Source: Erysipelotrichaceae bacterium (GTDB taxonomy: Bacteria; Bacillota_I; Bacilli_A; Acholeplasmatales; Anaeroplasmataceae). Taken from it: a stretch of 64,000 bases of DNA. The position numbers and the translations under genes are program-made. Of the stretch, positions 1 to 6,927 are shown one piece after another. The DNA lies in the NCBI GenBank assembly GCA_015059145.1, contig SVAZ01000004.1:1-64000 (forward strand), given 5' to 3'. The notes under the pieces are model-generated. The model saw nothing but the letters and a program-made list of their open reading frames with translations, was not told the origin of the DNA and did no database searches. Every line of letters begins with the position of its first letter. The stretch's first letter is position 1.

Positions 1-14
1 GTTAATTTAGCCAT

Positions 15-66
15 AATAAAAACCCCATTAATCTTTCTAGATTTCTCTAGTCCAACTTTTGGGGTT
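15..66 (-). terminator. Intrinsic terminator after trpB
   Basis: Read on the minus strand, the outer stem pairs the 7 bases at 60-66 (AACCCCA) with 21-27 (TGGGGTT) and runs into a T tract. A smaller hairpin, CTAGA-gaaa-TCTAG, sits inside the loop. It lies just past the trpB stop codon, so trpB looks like the last gene of its transcript. Confidence 0.6.
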
Positions 67-87
67 CACATCAAAATCGCCTTTATT

Positions 88-1320
88 TTAATCCTTTAAA
101 TACTTATCTCCATATTTTTCAATAATAAAATCTAAGTCCTTATCGCCTCTACCTGATAAACAAACTAGCACTGACCCACTCTTTCTTTCTTTAGCAATCT
201 TCATTGCATAAGCTACTGCATGAGATGATTCTACTGCAGGAATAATACCCTCATATTTAGAAAGCATAAAGAATGCTTCAATTGCTTCATCATCAGAAAT
301 TGTATCATACTTAACTCTACCAATATCATGTAAGAATGCATGCTCTGGACCAACTGATGGATAATCTAACCCTGAAGCTACAGAATAAACCTCATCAGGT
401 TCTCCATTCTCATCCTTAAGCATAATAGAATTAAAGCCATGCATAACTCCCTCAGAGCCATATGCAATAGATGCAGCATGTTGACCTTTTTGTGGACCTT
501 TTCCTAATGGCTCAACACCAACAATCTCAACACCCTTGTCATTTAAAAATGGAACAAACATACCAATCGAGTTAGAACCACCACCAACACATGCACATAC
601 AACATCAGGATTTTCACCAGTCATTTCCTTAAATTGGCTACGAGCCTCCTCACCTACGATCGTTTGGAAATCACGTACCATTAATGGGAATGGATGTGGT
701 CCTAATACAGAACCAATACAATAAATAGAATTTTCATAGTCCTCTGCATATGCTTTAAATGCACTATCTACTGCTTCCTTTAATGTTTTAGCACCCTCAG
801 TAACAACTACTATTTTAGCACCTAAAACCTTCATTCTAGCTACATTTGGAGCCTGCTTCTTTACATCTACCTCACCCATATGTATTTCACATTCTAAACC
901 GAAGAATGCTGCTGCAGTAGCTAATGCTACACCATGTTGACCAGCACCAGTTTCAGCAATTAATTTTTTCTTACCTAAATATTTAGCAAGTAATCCTTCA
1001 CCCATACAATGGTTTAGCTTATGAGCACCTGTATGGTTTAAGTCCTCACGCTTTAAATAAATTTGAACATCCCCAAGTAAATTAGATAATCTCTCACAGT
1101 GGTAAACTGGAGTAGGTCTTCCTTGGAATTCCTTTCTAATTCTTCTTAGCTCATTAATGAATTTAGCACTCTTACAAATAGTCTTATAAGCCTTTGCAAC
1201 ATCCACTAACGCATTAAATAAATTTTCATCGATATAGCTTCCGCCATATTTTCCAAAGTATCCATTCTCATCAGGATAATTCTTTAGATAAGTTTCAAAA
1301 TCAACACCATTTAAAATCAT
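88..1320 (-). CDS. trpB: Tryptophan synthase beta chain
   Basis: This enzyme makes L-tryptophan from indole and L-serine with PLP. The 410-residue product has the usual TrpB length. It carries the family landmarks in order: an N-terminal NGYFGKYGG stretch, the PLP lysine in [10 protein letters not shown] (about K101), the catalytic glutamate in [11 protein letters not shown], the phosphate-binding GGGSNSIG loop and a C-terminal [11 protein letters not shown]. The start is an ATG behind GGGAGG. No trpA or other trp gene lies beside it: a terminator follows, and a Trp-type T-box precedes it. It may therefore act alone on salvaged indole, or its partner may be elsewhere in the genome. Confidence 0.95.
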   Translation of the reverse strand: MILNGVDFETYLKNYPDENGYFGKYGGSYIDENLFNALVDVAKAYKTICKSAKFINELRRIRKEFQGRPTPVYHCERLSNLLGDVQIYLKREDLNHTGAHKLNHCMGEGLLAKYLGKKKLIAETGAGQHGVALATAAAFFGLECEIHMGEVDVKKQAPNVARMKVLGAKIVVVTEGAKTLKEAVDSAFKAYAEDYENSIYCIGSVLGPHPFPLMVRDFQTIVGEEARSQFKEMTGENPDVVCACVGGGSNSIGMFVPFLNDKGVEIVGVEPLGKGPQKGQHAASIAYGSEGVMHGFNSIMLKDENGEPDEVYSVASGLDYPSVGPEHAFLHDIGRVKYDTISDDEAIEAFFMLSKYEGIIPAVESSHAVAYAMKIAKERKSGSVLVCLSGRGDKDLDFIIEKYGDKYLKD

Positions 1321-1355
1321 TTTTATTTTCCTCCCAGATTCTTTTTAAATTAATA

Positions 1356-1619
1356 AAAAAACTCGTCTTTAAAAATAATTCAAAGACGAGTATAACCCGC
1401 GGTACCACAATGATTCCAGAATAATATCTGGCCCTTTTTCAAAATGCAATCACATTTCTAGCTACTAACGTAAGCATAACGTAATGTCATACTATTTTCC
1501 GACATTCCCTCAATGGCCCATTTATCTTAACAGCATTTCCATTCATCTTCCACCATCATGAACTCTCTATAAGCGCTTCTTTAAGTTTTATCCCCATATC
1601 AACGGTTTTTCTATTAATT
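1356..1619 (-). promoter_or_regulatory. T-box leader of trpB, predicted tRNA-Trp sensing
   Basis: The minus strand holds AGAGAG, GGTGGAAG, a specifier region and the conserved TGGTACCGCGGG T-box sequence (1396-1407). An intrinsic terminator follows (hairpin 1361-1391, ACTCGTCTTT paired with AAAGACGAG). The most likely specifier codon is TGG at 1518-1520, in the context AAATGGGCCATTGAGG, which matches tryptophan. In this family uncharged tRNA binds the specifier and T-box bases and stabilises the antiterminator. trpB would then be read only when charged tRNA-Trp is scarce. The specifier assignment is by eye, without a covariance model. Confidence 0.88.
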
Positions 1620-1625
1620 TATTTT

Positions 1626-1655
1626 ATTATATTCCTTAATCGATAATATTGTCAA
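1626..1655 (-). promoter_or_regulatory. Promoter of the trpB T-box transcript
   Basis: TTGACA (1650-1655) and TATAAT (1626-1631) on the minus strand are separated by 18 bases. The predicted transcript start is near 1619, at the 5' edge of the T-box leader. Confidence 0.7.
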
Positions 1656-1674
1656 CACTATTTTTTAAAAAATA

Positions 1675-1694
1675 AAACGGTATTTCTACCGTTT
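1675..1694 (-). terminator. Terminator after tRNA-Ser
   Basis: AAACGGTA pairs with TACCGTTT, and on the minus strand the hairpin runs into TTTTATTTTTT. It ends the tRNA-Ser transcript just before the trpB promoter. Confidence 0.7.
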
Positions 1695-1703
1695 AAAATT
1701 TAA

Positions 1704-1794
1704 TGGCGGAGAAAGAGGGATTTGAACCCCCGCGCGACGTTAATCACCTACCGGTTTTCAAGACCGGACCCTTCAGCCACTTGGGTATTTCTCC
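1704..1794 (-). tRNA. tRNA-Ser(TGA)
   Basis: The minus strand folds as a 91-nt class II tRNA. The acceptor stem pairs GGAGAAA with TTTCTCC and CCA is encoded. The anticodon loop CTTGAAA gives anticodon TGA, which reads UCA, and a long variable arm is present as expected for serine. The TPsiC arm contains GGTTCAAATCC. Confidence 0.96.
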
Positions 1795-1940
1795 ATATAT
1801 TAGACGAATAAATTATAATATAATTCCAAGTAAAAAACAATATATTTTTTTTTACAATTTATTATGGCACATTATCAATATAATTTAAATAATACTACAT
1901 TTATTCAGACAATTAGTTTTTTCAATAACATTAATTAATT

Positions 1941-1970
1941 AAAAAAGTAACGATTCAACGTTACTTTTTT
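1941..1970. terminator. Bidirectional terminator after the MerR gene
   Basis: AAAAAAGTAACG pairs perfectly with CGTTACTTTTTT across a six-base loop. It begins a few bases beyond the stop codon of the MerR-family gene and has a T tract in both directions. Confidence 0.75.
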
Positions 1971-1972
1971 AA

Positions 1973-2770
1973 TTATTTCTTTTTAATAGGAAACTGTATT
2001 TCAGTTAAATAATCATTCTCATCATCTTTATTCCAACAACCATCAATATAGCATTCTCTCACATTATCGACAATCTCATAATTATTATCCTCAATATATT
2101 TTAGAATAATGTTATATGAATCCCTTAAGCTATCGTAAGCTCCTTTGTGATAAATACTTGCTACTAACACCTCAGGTGTATTCATAAACTTAATTTCTTC
2201 AGTTTCTTTTCCTATACCATCTACTGCTTGAGCATATCTAACCTTAATGTTTTCTTCCTTATATTCCCCATCTAAATAGCTAATATAGCAATAATCAGGT
2301 GTTATGCATTTTAAAGTCGGATTTGCTTTTATACACAAAGCTCCAGTTTCTAAAACAAACTCTGTTACTTCACCAAAATTAGATATCACCTTATCTCTAA
2401 AATAAACGGTATAGCTTGGTATCTTTTTTATAATAATTTCATTTTGCATATTTATGCCCTCCATAAGATATTTTATTTTAGAAAGCTCAGTATTTAATTT
2501 TATAAGATTATCCTCTATTTCATTTTTTCTATTATCAAGTATATCAACCATGCTAGAGCCATTAAAAATATTTTTAATATTCTTAATAGACAATCCAGCC
2601 TGTCTTAAGGATATTATTTTAGAAATATCAGTCAACTGACTGCTTTCATAAAATCTGTAACTAGTATTAGGATCTATAAAAGCGGGCTTAAGTAATCCTT
2701 CCTTTTCATAATATCTTAATGCCTTTATTGTTGTTTTACTCAGCTTAGAAAAATCACCAATCTTATACAT
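1973..2770 (-). CDS. MerR-family regulator with GyrI-like effector domain
   Basis: The N-terminus has the MerR winged helix-turn-helix (KIGDFSKLSKTTIKALRYYE, then GLLKP...YRFY). A coiled dimerisation helix follows to about residue 110. The last 150 or so residues look like the GyrI/BmrR small-molecule-binding fold, with the typical EVLVASIYHKGAYD strand. The class resembles BltR/BmrR regulators of efflux genes, but no transporter is adjacent. The start is the ATG at 2770, 7 bases after AAGGTG, rather than the GTG at 2779. Its own promoter has a 19-base spacer, which suggests autoregulation. The ligand is unknown. Confidence 0.85.
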   Translation of the reverse strand: MYKIGDFSKLSKTTIKALRYYEKEGLLKPAFIDPNTSYRFYESSQLTDISKIISLRQAGLSIKNIKNIFNGSSMVDILDNRKNEIEDNLIKLNTELSKIKYLMEGINMQNEIIIKKIPSYTVYFRDKVISNFGEVTEFVLETGALCIKANPTLKCITPDYCYISYLDGEYKEENIKVRYAQAVDGIGKETEEIKFMNTPEVLVASIYHKGAYDSLRDSYNIILKYIEDNNYEIVDNVRECYIDGCWNKDDENDYLTEIQFPIKKK

Positions 2771-2790
2771 AAATATCACCTTCCAAATTA

Positions 2791-2821
2791 GTTATACAAT
2801 CTACCTTAAGGGGAGAGTCAA
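2791..2821 (-). promoter_or_regulatory. MerR-type promoter with 19-bp spacer
   Basis: On the minus strand TTGACT (2816-2821) and TATAAC (2791-2796) are 19 bases apart. The spacer contains a dyad centred on CCTTAAGG. Over-long 19-bp spacers with such dyads are typical of promoters that MerR-family proteins untwist. It drives the adjacent MerR gene. Confidence 0.7.
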
Positions 2822-2863
2822 TATCTTTTTTATAATTTTATCATATTTTATTTAATTTTAATA

Positions 2864-3085
2864 AAAATAAAAATGGCATTTTATACATTAATAATGCCAT
2901 TTTTAATTAAAGTTATAATTGTTTGTGTTCTTGATGTAACTCCAAGCTTACCAATAACATTAGATATGTGTATTTCGTAAAAAAATGGACACTTTTGGTT
3001 TTTAGCCTTCAAAATGTCCATTTTCTAACCTATTTCTATAAATAAGTTTTCTCACATCTACTCTACAAATTGGAATTTAATCAAC
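2864..3085 (-). repeat. Accessory-region repeat, copy A (with LuxR-gene tail)
   Basis: This segment is closely similar to 6689-6927 (copy B). Both contain a hairpin built on TGGACA...TGTCCA, a flank ending near CTACTCTACAAAT, and the last 30 or so codons of the LuxR-type gene found intact at 8229-8435. The non-LuxR part is absent from copy C. It fills most of the gap between the MerR gene and the XRE gene, where no other gene is visible. Confidence 0.8.
2881..2970 (-). pseudogene. 3' remnant of the LuxR-type gene (copy A)
   Basis: The minus strand encodes HISNVIGKLGVTSRTQ followed by TIITLIKNGIINV and a stop. This is nearly identical to the C-terminus of the intact 68-residue protein at 8229-8435. 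The first half of that gene is missing and replaced by unrelated sequence, with no start codon or ribosome site in place. Confidence 0.8.
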
Positions 3086-3098
3086 TGAAATAGACTTA

Positions 3099-3707
3099 TT
3101 ATTTTTTTAATATTTTCTTACACCATGTGCGTTTATTGCATTTTGGACACATTAAGTGACGAGTAAATCCTCTATGTTTCGCCATCAATACTTCTTTATA
3201 TGTAGGTACAATTTCATGACCACAATTTTTGCATTTATAAGCACCAACACTTACTTCAAGTTTTAATGCATAAAAACATGGTATTAAAAACACAATACAT
3301 ATTCCAAGTATTGTTACAAGTTGCCAAATTCCTTCTGGTATCAAAAATGCTGCAATAAATATACCTGCAATTAAAGCAGTCATACTTACAATCATAATTG
3401 CCCACATAGACGACCAAATTGTTTTATTCTTTGTCTCTAATTCTTTTGCCATATCAAGTAATAATTGTTCATTTTTTTCATTACTATTTTCCATGTTTAT
3501 CATCTCCCCATTTAATAATTCATTTACACTAATGCAAAGAATATCACATAATTCAAGCATAATCGAAGTATCGGGCATTGCTATACCTCTTTCCCATTTA
3601 GAGATTGCTTTATCAGTGATACTTAATTTATCTGCCAATTGTAGTTGTGTTAGTTGTTTTTGTTTTCTACATTCAGCAATAAATTTACCAATTTTTAATT
3701 GATCCAT
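3099..3707 (-). CDS. XRE-family regulator with membrane anchor and zinc ribbon
   Basis: Residues 5-60 form a Cro/C1-type helix-turn-helix (TQLQLADKLSITDKAISKWE). Two hydrophobic segments follow (about residues 100-150). The C-terminus has two cysteine pairs, CKNCGHE and CPKCNK, a likely zinc ribbon. This architecture recurs in Bacillota membrane-tethered XRE proteins of unknown signal. The start is an ATG 7 bases after GGAGG. A 13-of-14-base inverted repeat lies at its promoter (3758-3799), consistent with self-repression. It opens the accessory region on the MerR side. Confidence 0.85.
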   Translation of the reverse strand: MDQLKIGKFIAECRKQKQLTQLQLADKLSITDKAISKWERGIAMPDTSIMLELCDILCISVNELLNGEMINMENSNEKNEQLLLDMAKELETKNKTIWSSMWAIMIVSMTALIAGIFIAAFLIPEGIWQLVTILGICIVFLIPCFYALKLEVSVGAYKCKNCGHEIVPTYKEVLMAKHRGFTRHLMCPKCNKRTWCKKILKK

Positions 3708-3757
3708 AGGCTACCTCCTTCGCATTAATAATAATATATATAACTTTCATAGTACAC

Positions 3758-3799
3758 CTACCAATGGTTTAGTAGTAGGGAGAAATAAACCATTAGTAG
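3758..3799 (-). promoter_or_regulatory. Inverted repeat at the XRE promoter, possible operator
   Basis: CTACCAATGGTTTA (3758-3771) is repeated in inverted form as TAAACCATTAGTAG (3786-3799) with one mismatch and a 14-base centre. The inner arm overlaps a plausible -35 (TTGGTA) for the XRE gene. It is not followed by a T tract on the minus strand, so it is a weak terminator candidate and more likely an operator. Confidence 0.5.
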
Positions 3800-3829
3800 T
3801 AGTATTAGAAACGAGCGTTAACTTCTAAT

Positions 3830-4519
3830 TTATCTATTATTTTTATTTTCTTCACTTAATCCATGATATCTAAACTTTTCATGAGTGCATGAAGCATATA
3901 AAAGATTATCATCTTTATATAAAGCTAAATCCTCTAATCCATTATTAAAGGAATAATCATCTTTAAACTGTAATAAATATTCTTTTGTTTCTTCATTTAA
4001 ATTGAAATAATATATTATTTGAAGTGGTCCTCCAGTAACATAAGTATTAAATGTAATTTTATGAGAAATATAATTGTTTTTAAGCTTCGGAAATTTATCT
4101 AATATTTTTAATGTTTTATTATTTTTGAATTTACTTATATGTTTATTTATAAAATTTATATTGTCTAATTCACATCCAAATGTATGATAAGCATGCCAAT
4201 AAAAAGATTTTGGTTCATCATATAAAGTATCTTCTCCAACATGATCACATATAAAACTATTTTCAAAATCCTTTTTATACTCTTTAAAATGCTTTTCTTT
4301 AAAAGTACTACATTCGTTCTTTATATTTTTGATTATCAAATTAAAATCTTCAGAGATATTATATATATCATATAATTTTTTAATACTTTTTAAATTATTC
4401 TCACTTAATTCATCTAATATTAATTTAGCTTCAGTTTCTGTTAAATTACAATAGTTCGGAAACAATGTTACTAATGACATCTTATTACAATAATTATATT
4501 TATTTAAAATATACTCCAT
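3830..4519 (-). CDS. Uncharacterised protein, probably the larger part of an interrupted gene
   Basis: The 229-residue product is charged and soluble, with no signal peptide or membrane segment and a conserved-looking FYWHAYHTFGCEL motif in the middle. I do not recognise the family with confidence. The ATG at 4519 has no good Shine-Dalgarno site. The reading frame stays open for 54 more codons upstream, up to a TAA at 4682-4684, and then continues in the same frame as the 62-residue gene before it. The two pieces read as one protein of about 345 residues split by a single stop codon. This stretch is very AT-rich. Confidence 0.55.
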   Translation of the reverse strand: MEYILNKYNYCNKMSLVTLFPNYCNLTETEAKLILDELSENNLKSIKKLYDIYNISEDFNLIIKNIKNECSTFKEKHFKEYKKDFENSFICDHVGEDTLYDEPKSFYWHAYHTFGCELDNINFINKHISKFKNNKTLKILDKFPKLKNNYISHKITFNTYVTGGPLQIIYYFNLNEETKEYLLQFKDDYSFNNGLEDLALYKDDNLLYASCTHEKFRYHGLSEENKNNR

Positions 4520-4681
4520 AGAAGCTTTTTCAAACTCTTTAGCATCTAAATAGTCTTCTAATGAAAAATACTCATTGATTTGAATAACATCAATAAATTC
4601 ACCTGCATTAATGATCCTTAAAATATCGTCACGTGTTTGATGTACTAAATTAACATCATCATTTAAATATAATGTTTTTTT

Positions 4682-4870
4682 TTAAGAATCCCATTTACCT
4701 TCTCTTATTCTATAACCAGTTACAATAACTTCTGTTTTAGGAGTTTTTGAATCTGCAATACCATATATTTTTAGTTCAGGAATAATTTCATATTGTTTAT
4801 CATCCATTGAAACCAAAAGTCTTGTTATATCCATATATTTAACAAATTCTTCTTTTTCTAATCTAAACAT
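4682..4870 (-). CDS. Small uncharacterised protein or N-terminal piece of the following gene
   Basis: The 62-residue product starts with MFRLEKEEFVKYMDITRL and ends in GKWDS before a TAA followed by seven more A residues. A good AGGAG site precedes its ATG. The frame after the stop continues in register into the gene ending at 3830, so it is probably the N-terminus of a nonsense-interrupted gene. It begins 30 bases after the Fic gene and is likely co-transcribed with it. If it is a free small protein, a Fic-linked antitoxin would be one possibility, but I see no Fic-inhibition motif in it. Confidence 0.5.
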   Translation of the reverse strand: MFRLEKEEFVKYMDITRLLVSMDDKQYEIIPELKIYGIADSKTPKTEVIVTGYRIREGKWDS

Positions 4871-4900
4871 TTTGTATTCTCCTTATTATAGCCAAAAATT

Positions 4901-5851
4901 TCATTTTTCATCATTAGTTTTGCGCCAACACTTATCTTTTAAAAATTCTTTAATTGATTTAGTATCGTAATCTTCATAATAAGCTATTAATAACTTTTTA
5001 AATTCTGGTACTAAATCATATGGAACAACTAACAATCCTTTTCCCTTAGAAATTAAATAGTGGTTTGCAAATATAATTGCAGTTCTTTTGTTTCCGTCTA
5101 TAAACACTTGTGTCTTCATAACGAACAATGTTAATTCAATGGCTTTATCAATATCATCCAAAGATGAATTAATTATGTCACTAATTCTCTGTCTAACACT
5201 ATTTTCGATTGGTAGTGGTGGTTTATATGTAGAACCTCCAATATTCACTGGGATTTGTCTTATTCTTCCACCCTCATAGAAGAAACCTTCGTTAACCAAC
5301 TTTGCAATATATTGACTTACATAATAATTTGTTGGAGATAATACTACATCTTTATCTAGTATAAATTCCCAAGCATGTTTTAAATTTATAATTTTCATAA
5401 CATCCTCAGTACTCATATTATTAACTTTTCCATTGTCAATTATCGCTTCAGTATCAGGGAATGTAGTTGATATTCCTTCTAAAATTGCTTGATCATAAAT
5501 CAAAGATTTCATGTTAGCTCTAGCAAAATCTAAGTTCAAAACAACTTCATTCGAAAGTTCTTCTTGATTATAATTTAATTTAGCTAGTTTTTTTTCTATT
5601 TCTCTTATTTTCTTTTTTATATCTTTAGCATCTTTTACTTGTCTTAATAATACTGTATATAATTCTTCAGAATATACACCAACATAAATAGATTTAACTT
5701 TATTAGCAATTCTTTTTCTGACATACAAATATTTTTTATCGTCAATTTCTTTAATTTCTACAGTTCCTTCATATGGAATTAAATTTAGACGAGCTTGTAG
5801 TTCAGCTTTATTTCTTAATAGAAGTTGTATTTCATTGAATTTATTTTCCAT
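4901..5851 (-). CDS. Fic family protein with altered Fic motif
   Basis: Fic proteins move AMP or another phosphate-containing group onto target side chains. The 316-residue protein has a charged, coiled N-terminal part (residues 1-100), a Fic N-terminal segment and the core loop TQVFIDGNKR at residues 247-256. The usual HPFxDGNxR has His at the position occupied here by Gln248, so the canonical catalytic base is missing. AILEGI near residues 122-127 resembles the inhibitory-helix motif of self-inhibited Fic proteins. Its promoter holds a four-copy TTAGGGAAC array. The start is an ATG after AAAGGTGAT. The activity is uncertain; it may be an altered transferase or a toxin-like factor. Confidence 0.85.
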   Translation of the reverse strand: MENKFNEIQLLLRNKAELQARLNLIPYEGTVEIKEIDDKKYLYVRKRIANKVKSIYVGVYSEELYTVLLRQVKDAKDIKKKIREIEKKLAKLNYNQEELSNEVVLNLDFARANMKSLIYDQAILEGISTTFPDTEAIIDNGKVNNMSTEDVMKIINLKHAWEFILDKDVVLSPTNYYVSQYIAKLVNEGFFYEGGRIRQIPVNIGGSTYKPPLPIENSVRQRISDIINSSLDDIDKAIELTLFVMKTQVFIDGNKRTAIIFANHYLISKGKGLLVVPYDLVPEFKKLLIAYYEDYDTKSIKEFLKDKCWRKTNDEK

Positions 5852-5867
5852 TGTATCACCTTTCTTT

Positions 5868-5968
5868 TTAGGGAACTTTTGTACCTTTATTATACCATTT
5901 TGTTCCCTAAATTCAATGATAATTTTTAGGGAACATTTATTTTTGTTGAGAGTTTTGTTGTTCCCTGA
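5868..5968 (-). promoter_or_regulatory. Fic promoter with four-copy TTAGGGAAC operator array
   Basis: On the plus strand TTAGGGAAC (5868-5876), GTTCCCTAA (5902-5910), TTAGGGAAC (5926-5934) and GTTCCCTGA (5960-5968) alternate in orientation. They make two inverted pairs, each with exactly 25 bases between the arms. The minus-strand promoter TTGAAT (5911-5916), 16 bases, TATAAT (5889-5894) has one copy filling the spacer next to the -35 and another between the start point and the ATG. The other two lie upstream. Such placement suggests a repressor that closes the promoter. Confidence 0.75.
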
Positions 5969-6010
5969 AATTATTTGTGTTTTATTACTAATCTATAAAT
6001 TCTATTTTAT

Positions 6011-6538
6011 CTATCTTCTAATTATATATTTTTGAATATCTTCCTTAAAGCTTTCGCCATAAAACTCTGAAACTAATTCTCCGTTACAATTTTTAATAAC
6101 AGTTGCAGATGCAATATTGGATTTGTCACATGTTAATACAACTTCTTTGAAGCCAAGTACATCTAAAACCTTTAATCCCTTATTTAACATATTTGTCGCA
6201 TAATGCTTACGCCTTTCGGTCGGTCTTATACAATATCCAATATGACCAGCTTCTCCTTTTATAAAATCATTTGATGATAATCTAATATTTATCATTCCAA
6301 TTATTCTATCATCTTCTTCTCGAATATAAAAATAAGTTAAAGCTGGAACTTTTGGTTGTACAATATTAGCAATATCAATAGCAGCAAGAATCTTCTCTAA
6401 CCATTCTTCATAAGTAGATTCCTTTAGATATCTATCTAAACTACCACTTCCATTGATTTCAGAACCATATTCATAAAATTCATTAATAAACTGTATTGCT
6501 TTTTCTTTATAACGTAAACTAGGAAAAACAAACTTCAT
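6011..6538 (-). CDS. GNAT family N-acetyltransferase
   Basis: The protein (about 175 residues) resembles GCN5-type acyl-CoA transferases. It has an N-terminal FVFPSLRYKEKAIQFINEF, a central IIGMINIRLSSND strand, the acetyl-CoA-binding region GHIGYCIRPTERRKHYATNM and a late VVLTCDKSNIASATVIKNCN. It most resembles predicted acetyltransferases of small molecules or antibiotics. The substrate is unknown. The start chosen is the second ATG (6538), 6 bases after GGAGGG. Its upstream region is a copy of the sequence before the truncated phosphatase gene. Confidence 0.85.
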   Translation of the reverse strand: MKFVFPSLRYKEKAIQFINEFYEYGSEINGSGSLDRYLKESTYEEWLEKILAAIDIANIVQPKVPALTYFYIREEDDRIIGMINIRLSSNDFIKGEAGHIGYCIRPTERRKHYATNMLNKGLKVLDVLGFKEVVLTCDKSNIASATVIKNCNGELVSEFYGESFKEDIQKYIIRR

Positions 6539-6555
6539 AATCATCCCTCCAAATT

Positions 6556-6927
6556 CTAATTTAATGAATAGTTATATTTATAAATTATAGCATCTTTTCA
6601 ACATTAAAAAAAGATCTACAGTTGTAAGTCTTACTAAATTTGAAAGCTATATTTATAGGATTAGTTTTAAAGTCTACATATAGTCTAAAAATAAAAATGG
6701 CATTTTATACATTAATAATGCCATTTTTCATTAAAGTTATAATTGCTTGTGTTCTTGATGTAACTCCAAGCTTACCAATAACATTTGATATGTTTATTTC
6801 GTATAAAAAATGGACACTTTTGGTTTTCAGCCTTAAACATGTCCATTTTTTAATTTGTTTTAATAAATATAGTATTATGTTGAAGTTTTCAGCCATCTAC
6901 TCTACAAATAGGAATTTAGCGAATTGA
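6556..6927 (-). repeat. Accessory-region repeat, copy B
   Basis: This gap has two duplicated parts. Bases 6556-6795 match 8080-8326 (copy C): a promoter-like segment with GCTATAATTT, a hairpin with T tract, and the LuxR-gene tail. Bases 6689-6927 match copy A (2864-3085): the LuxR tail plus a TGGACA...TGTCCA hairpin. The junction within the LuxR tail (near 6792) is therefore shared with copy A only. No other gene is visible here. Confidence 0.8.
6705..6896 (-). pseudogene. Chimeric open frame ending in the LuxR-gene tail (copy B)
   Basis: A 63-codon frame ends in the same 28 residues as the intact protein at 8229-8435 (ISNVIGKLGVTSRTQ...NGIINV). Its first 35 residues come from the repeat hairpin and have no helix-turn-helix. 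There is no clear ribosome-binding site. I take it as a gene fragment, not a working regulator. Confidence 0.7.

Noticed and set aside
536-724. 62-codon plus-strand frame opposite trpB
   Set aside because: It lies fully inside trpB in antisense, has no ribosome-binding site and its composition mirrors trpB codons.
1703-1888. 61-codon plus-strand frame across tRNA-Ser
   Set aside because: It overlaps the tRNA-Ser gene completely at its start and has no coding features beyond that; the tRNA explains the sequence.
2820-3100. CRISPR array in the repeat-containing gap
   Set aside because: The repeats here are long, only two or three copies, and derive from a gene tail; there are no short regular repeats with spacers.
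4682-4870. Antitoxin partner of the Fic protein
   Set aside because: The small protein lacks a Fic-inhibitory motif and its frame continues in register into the next gene, which favours an interrupted gene.
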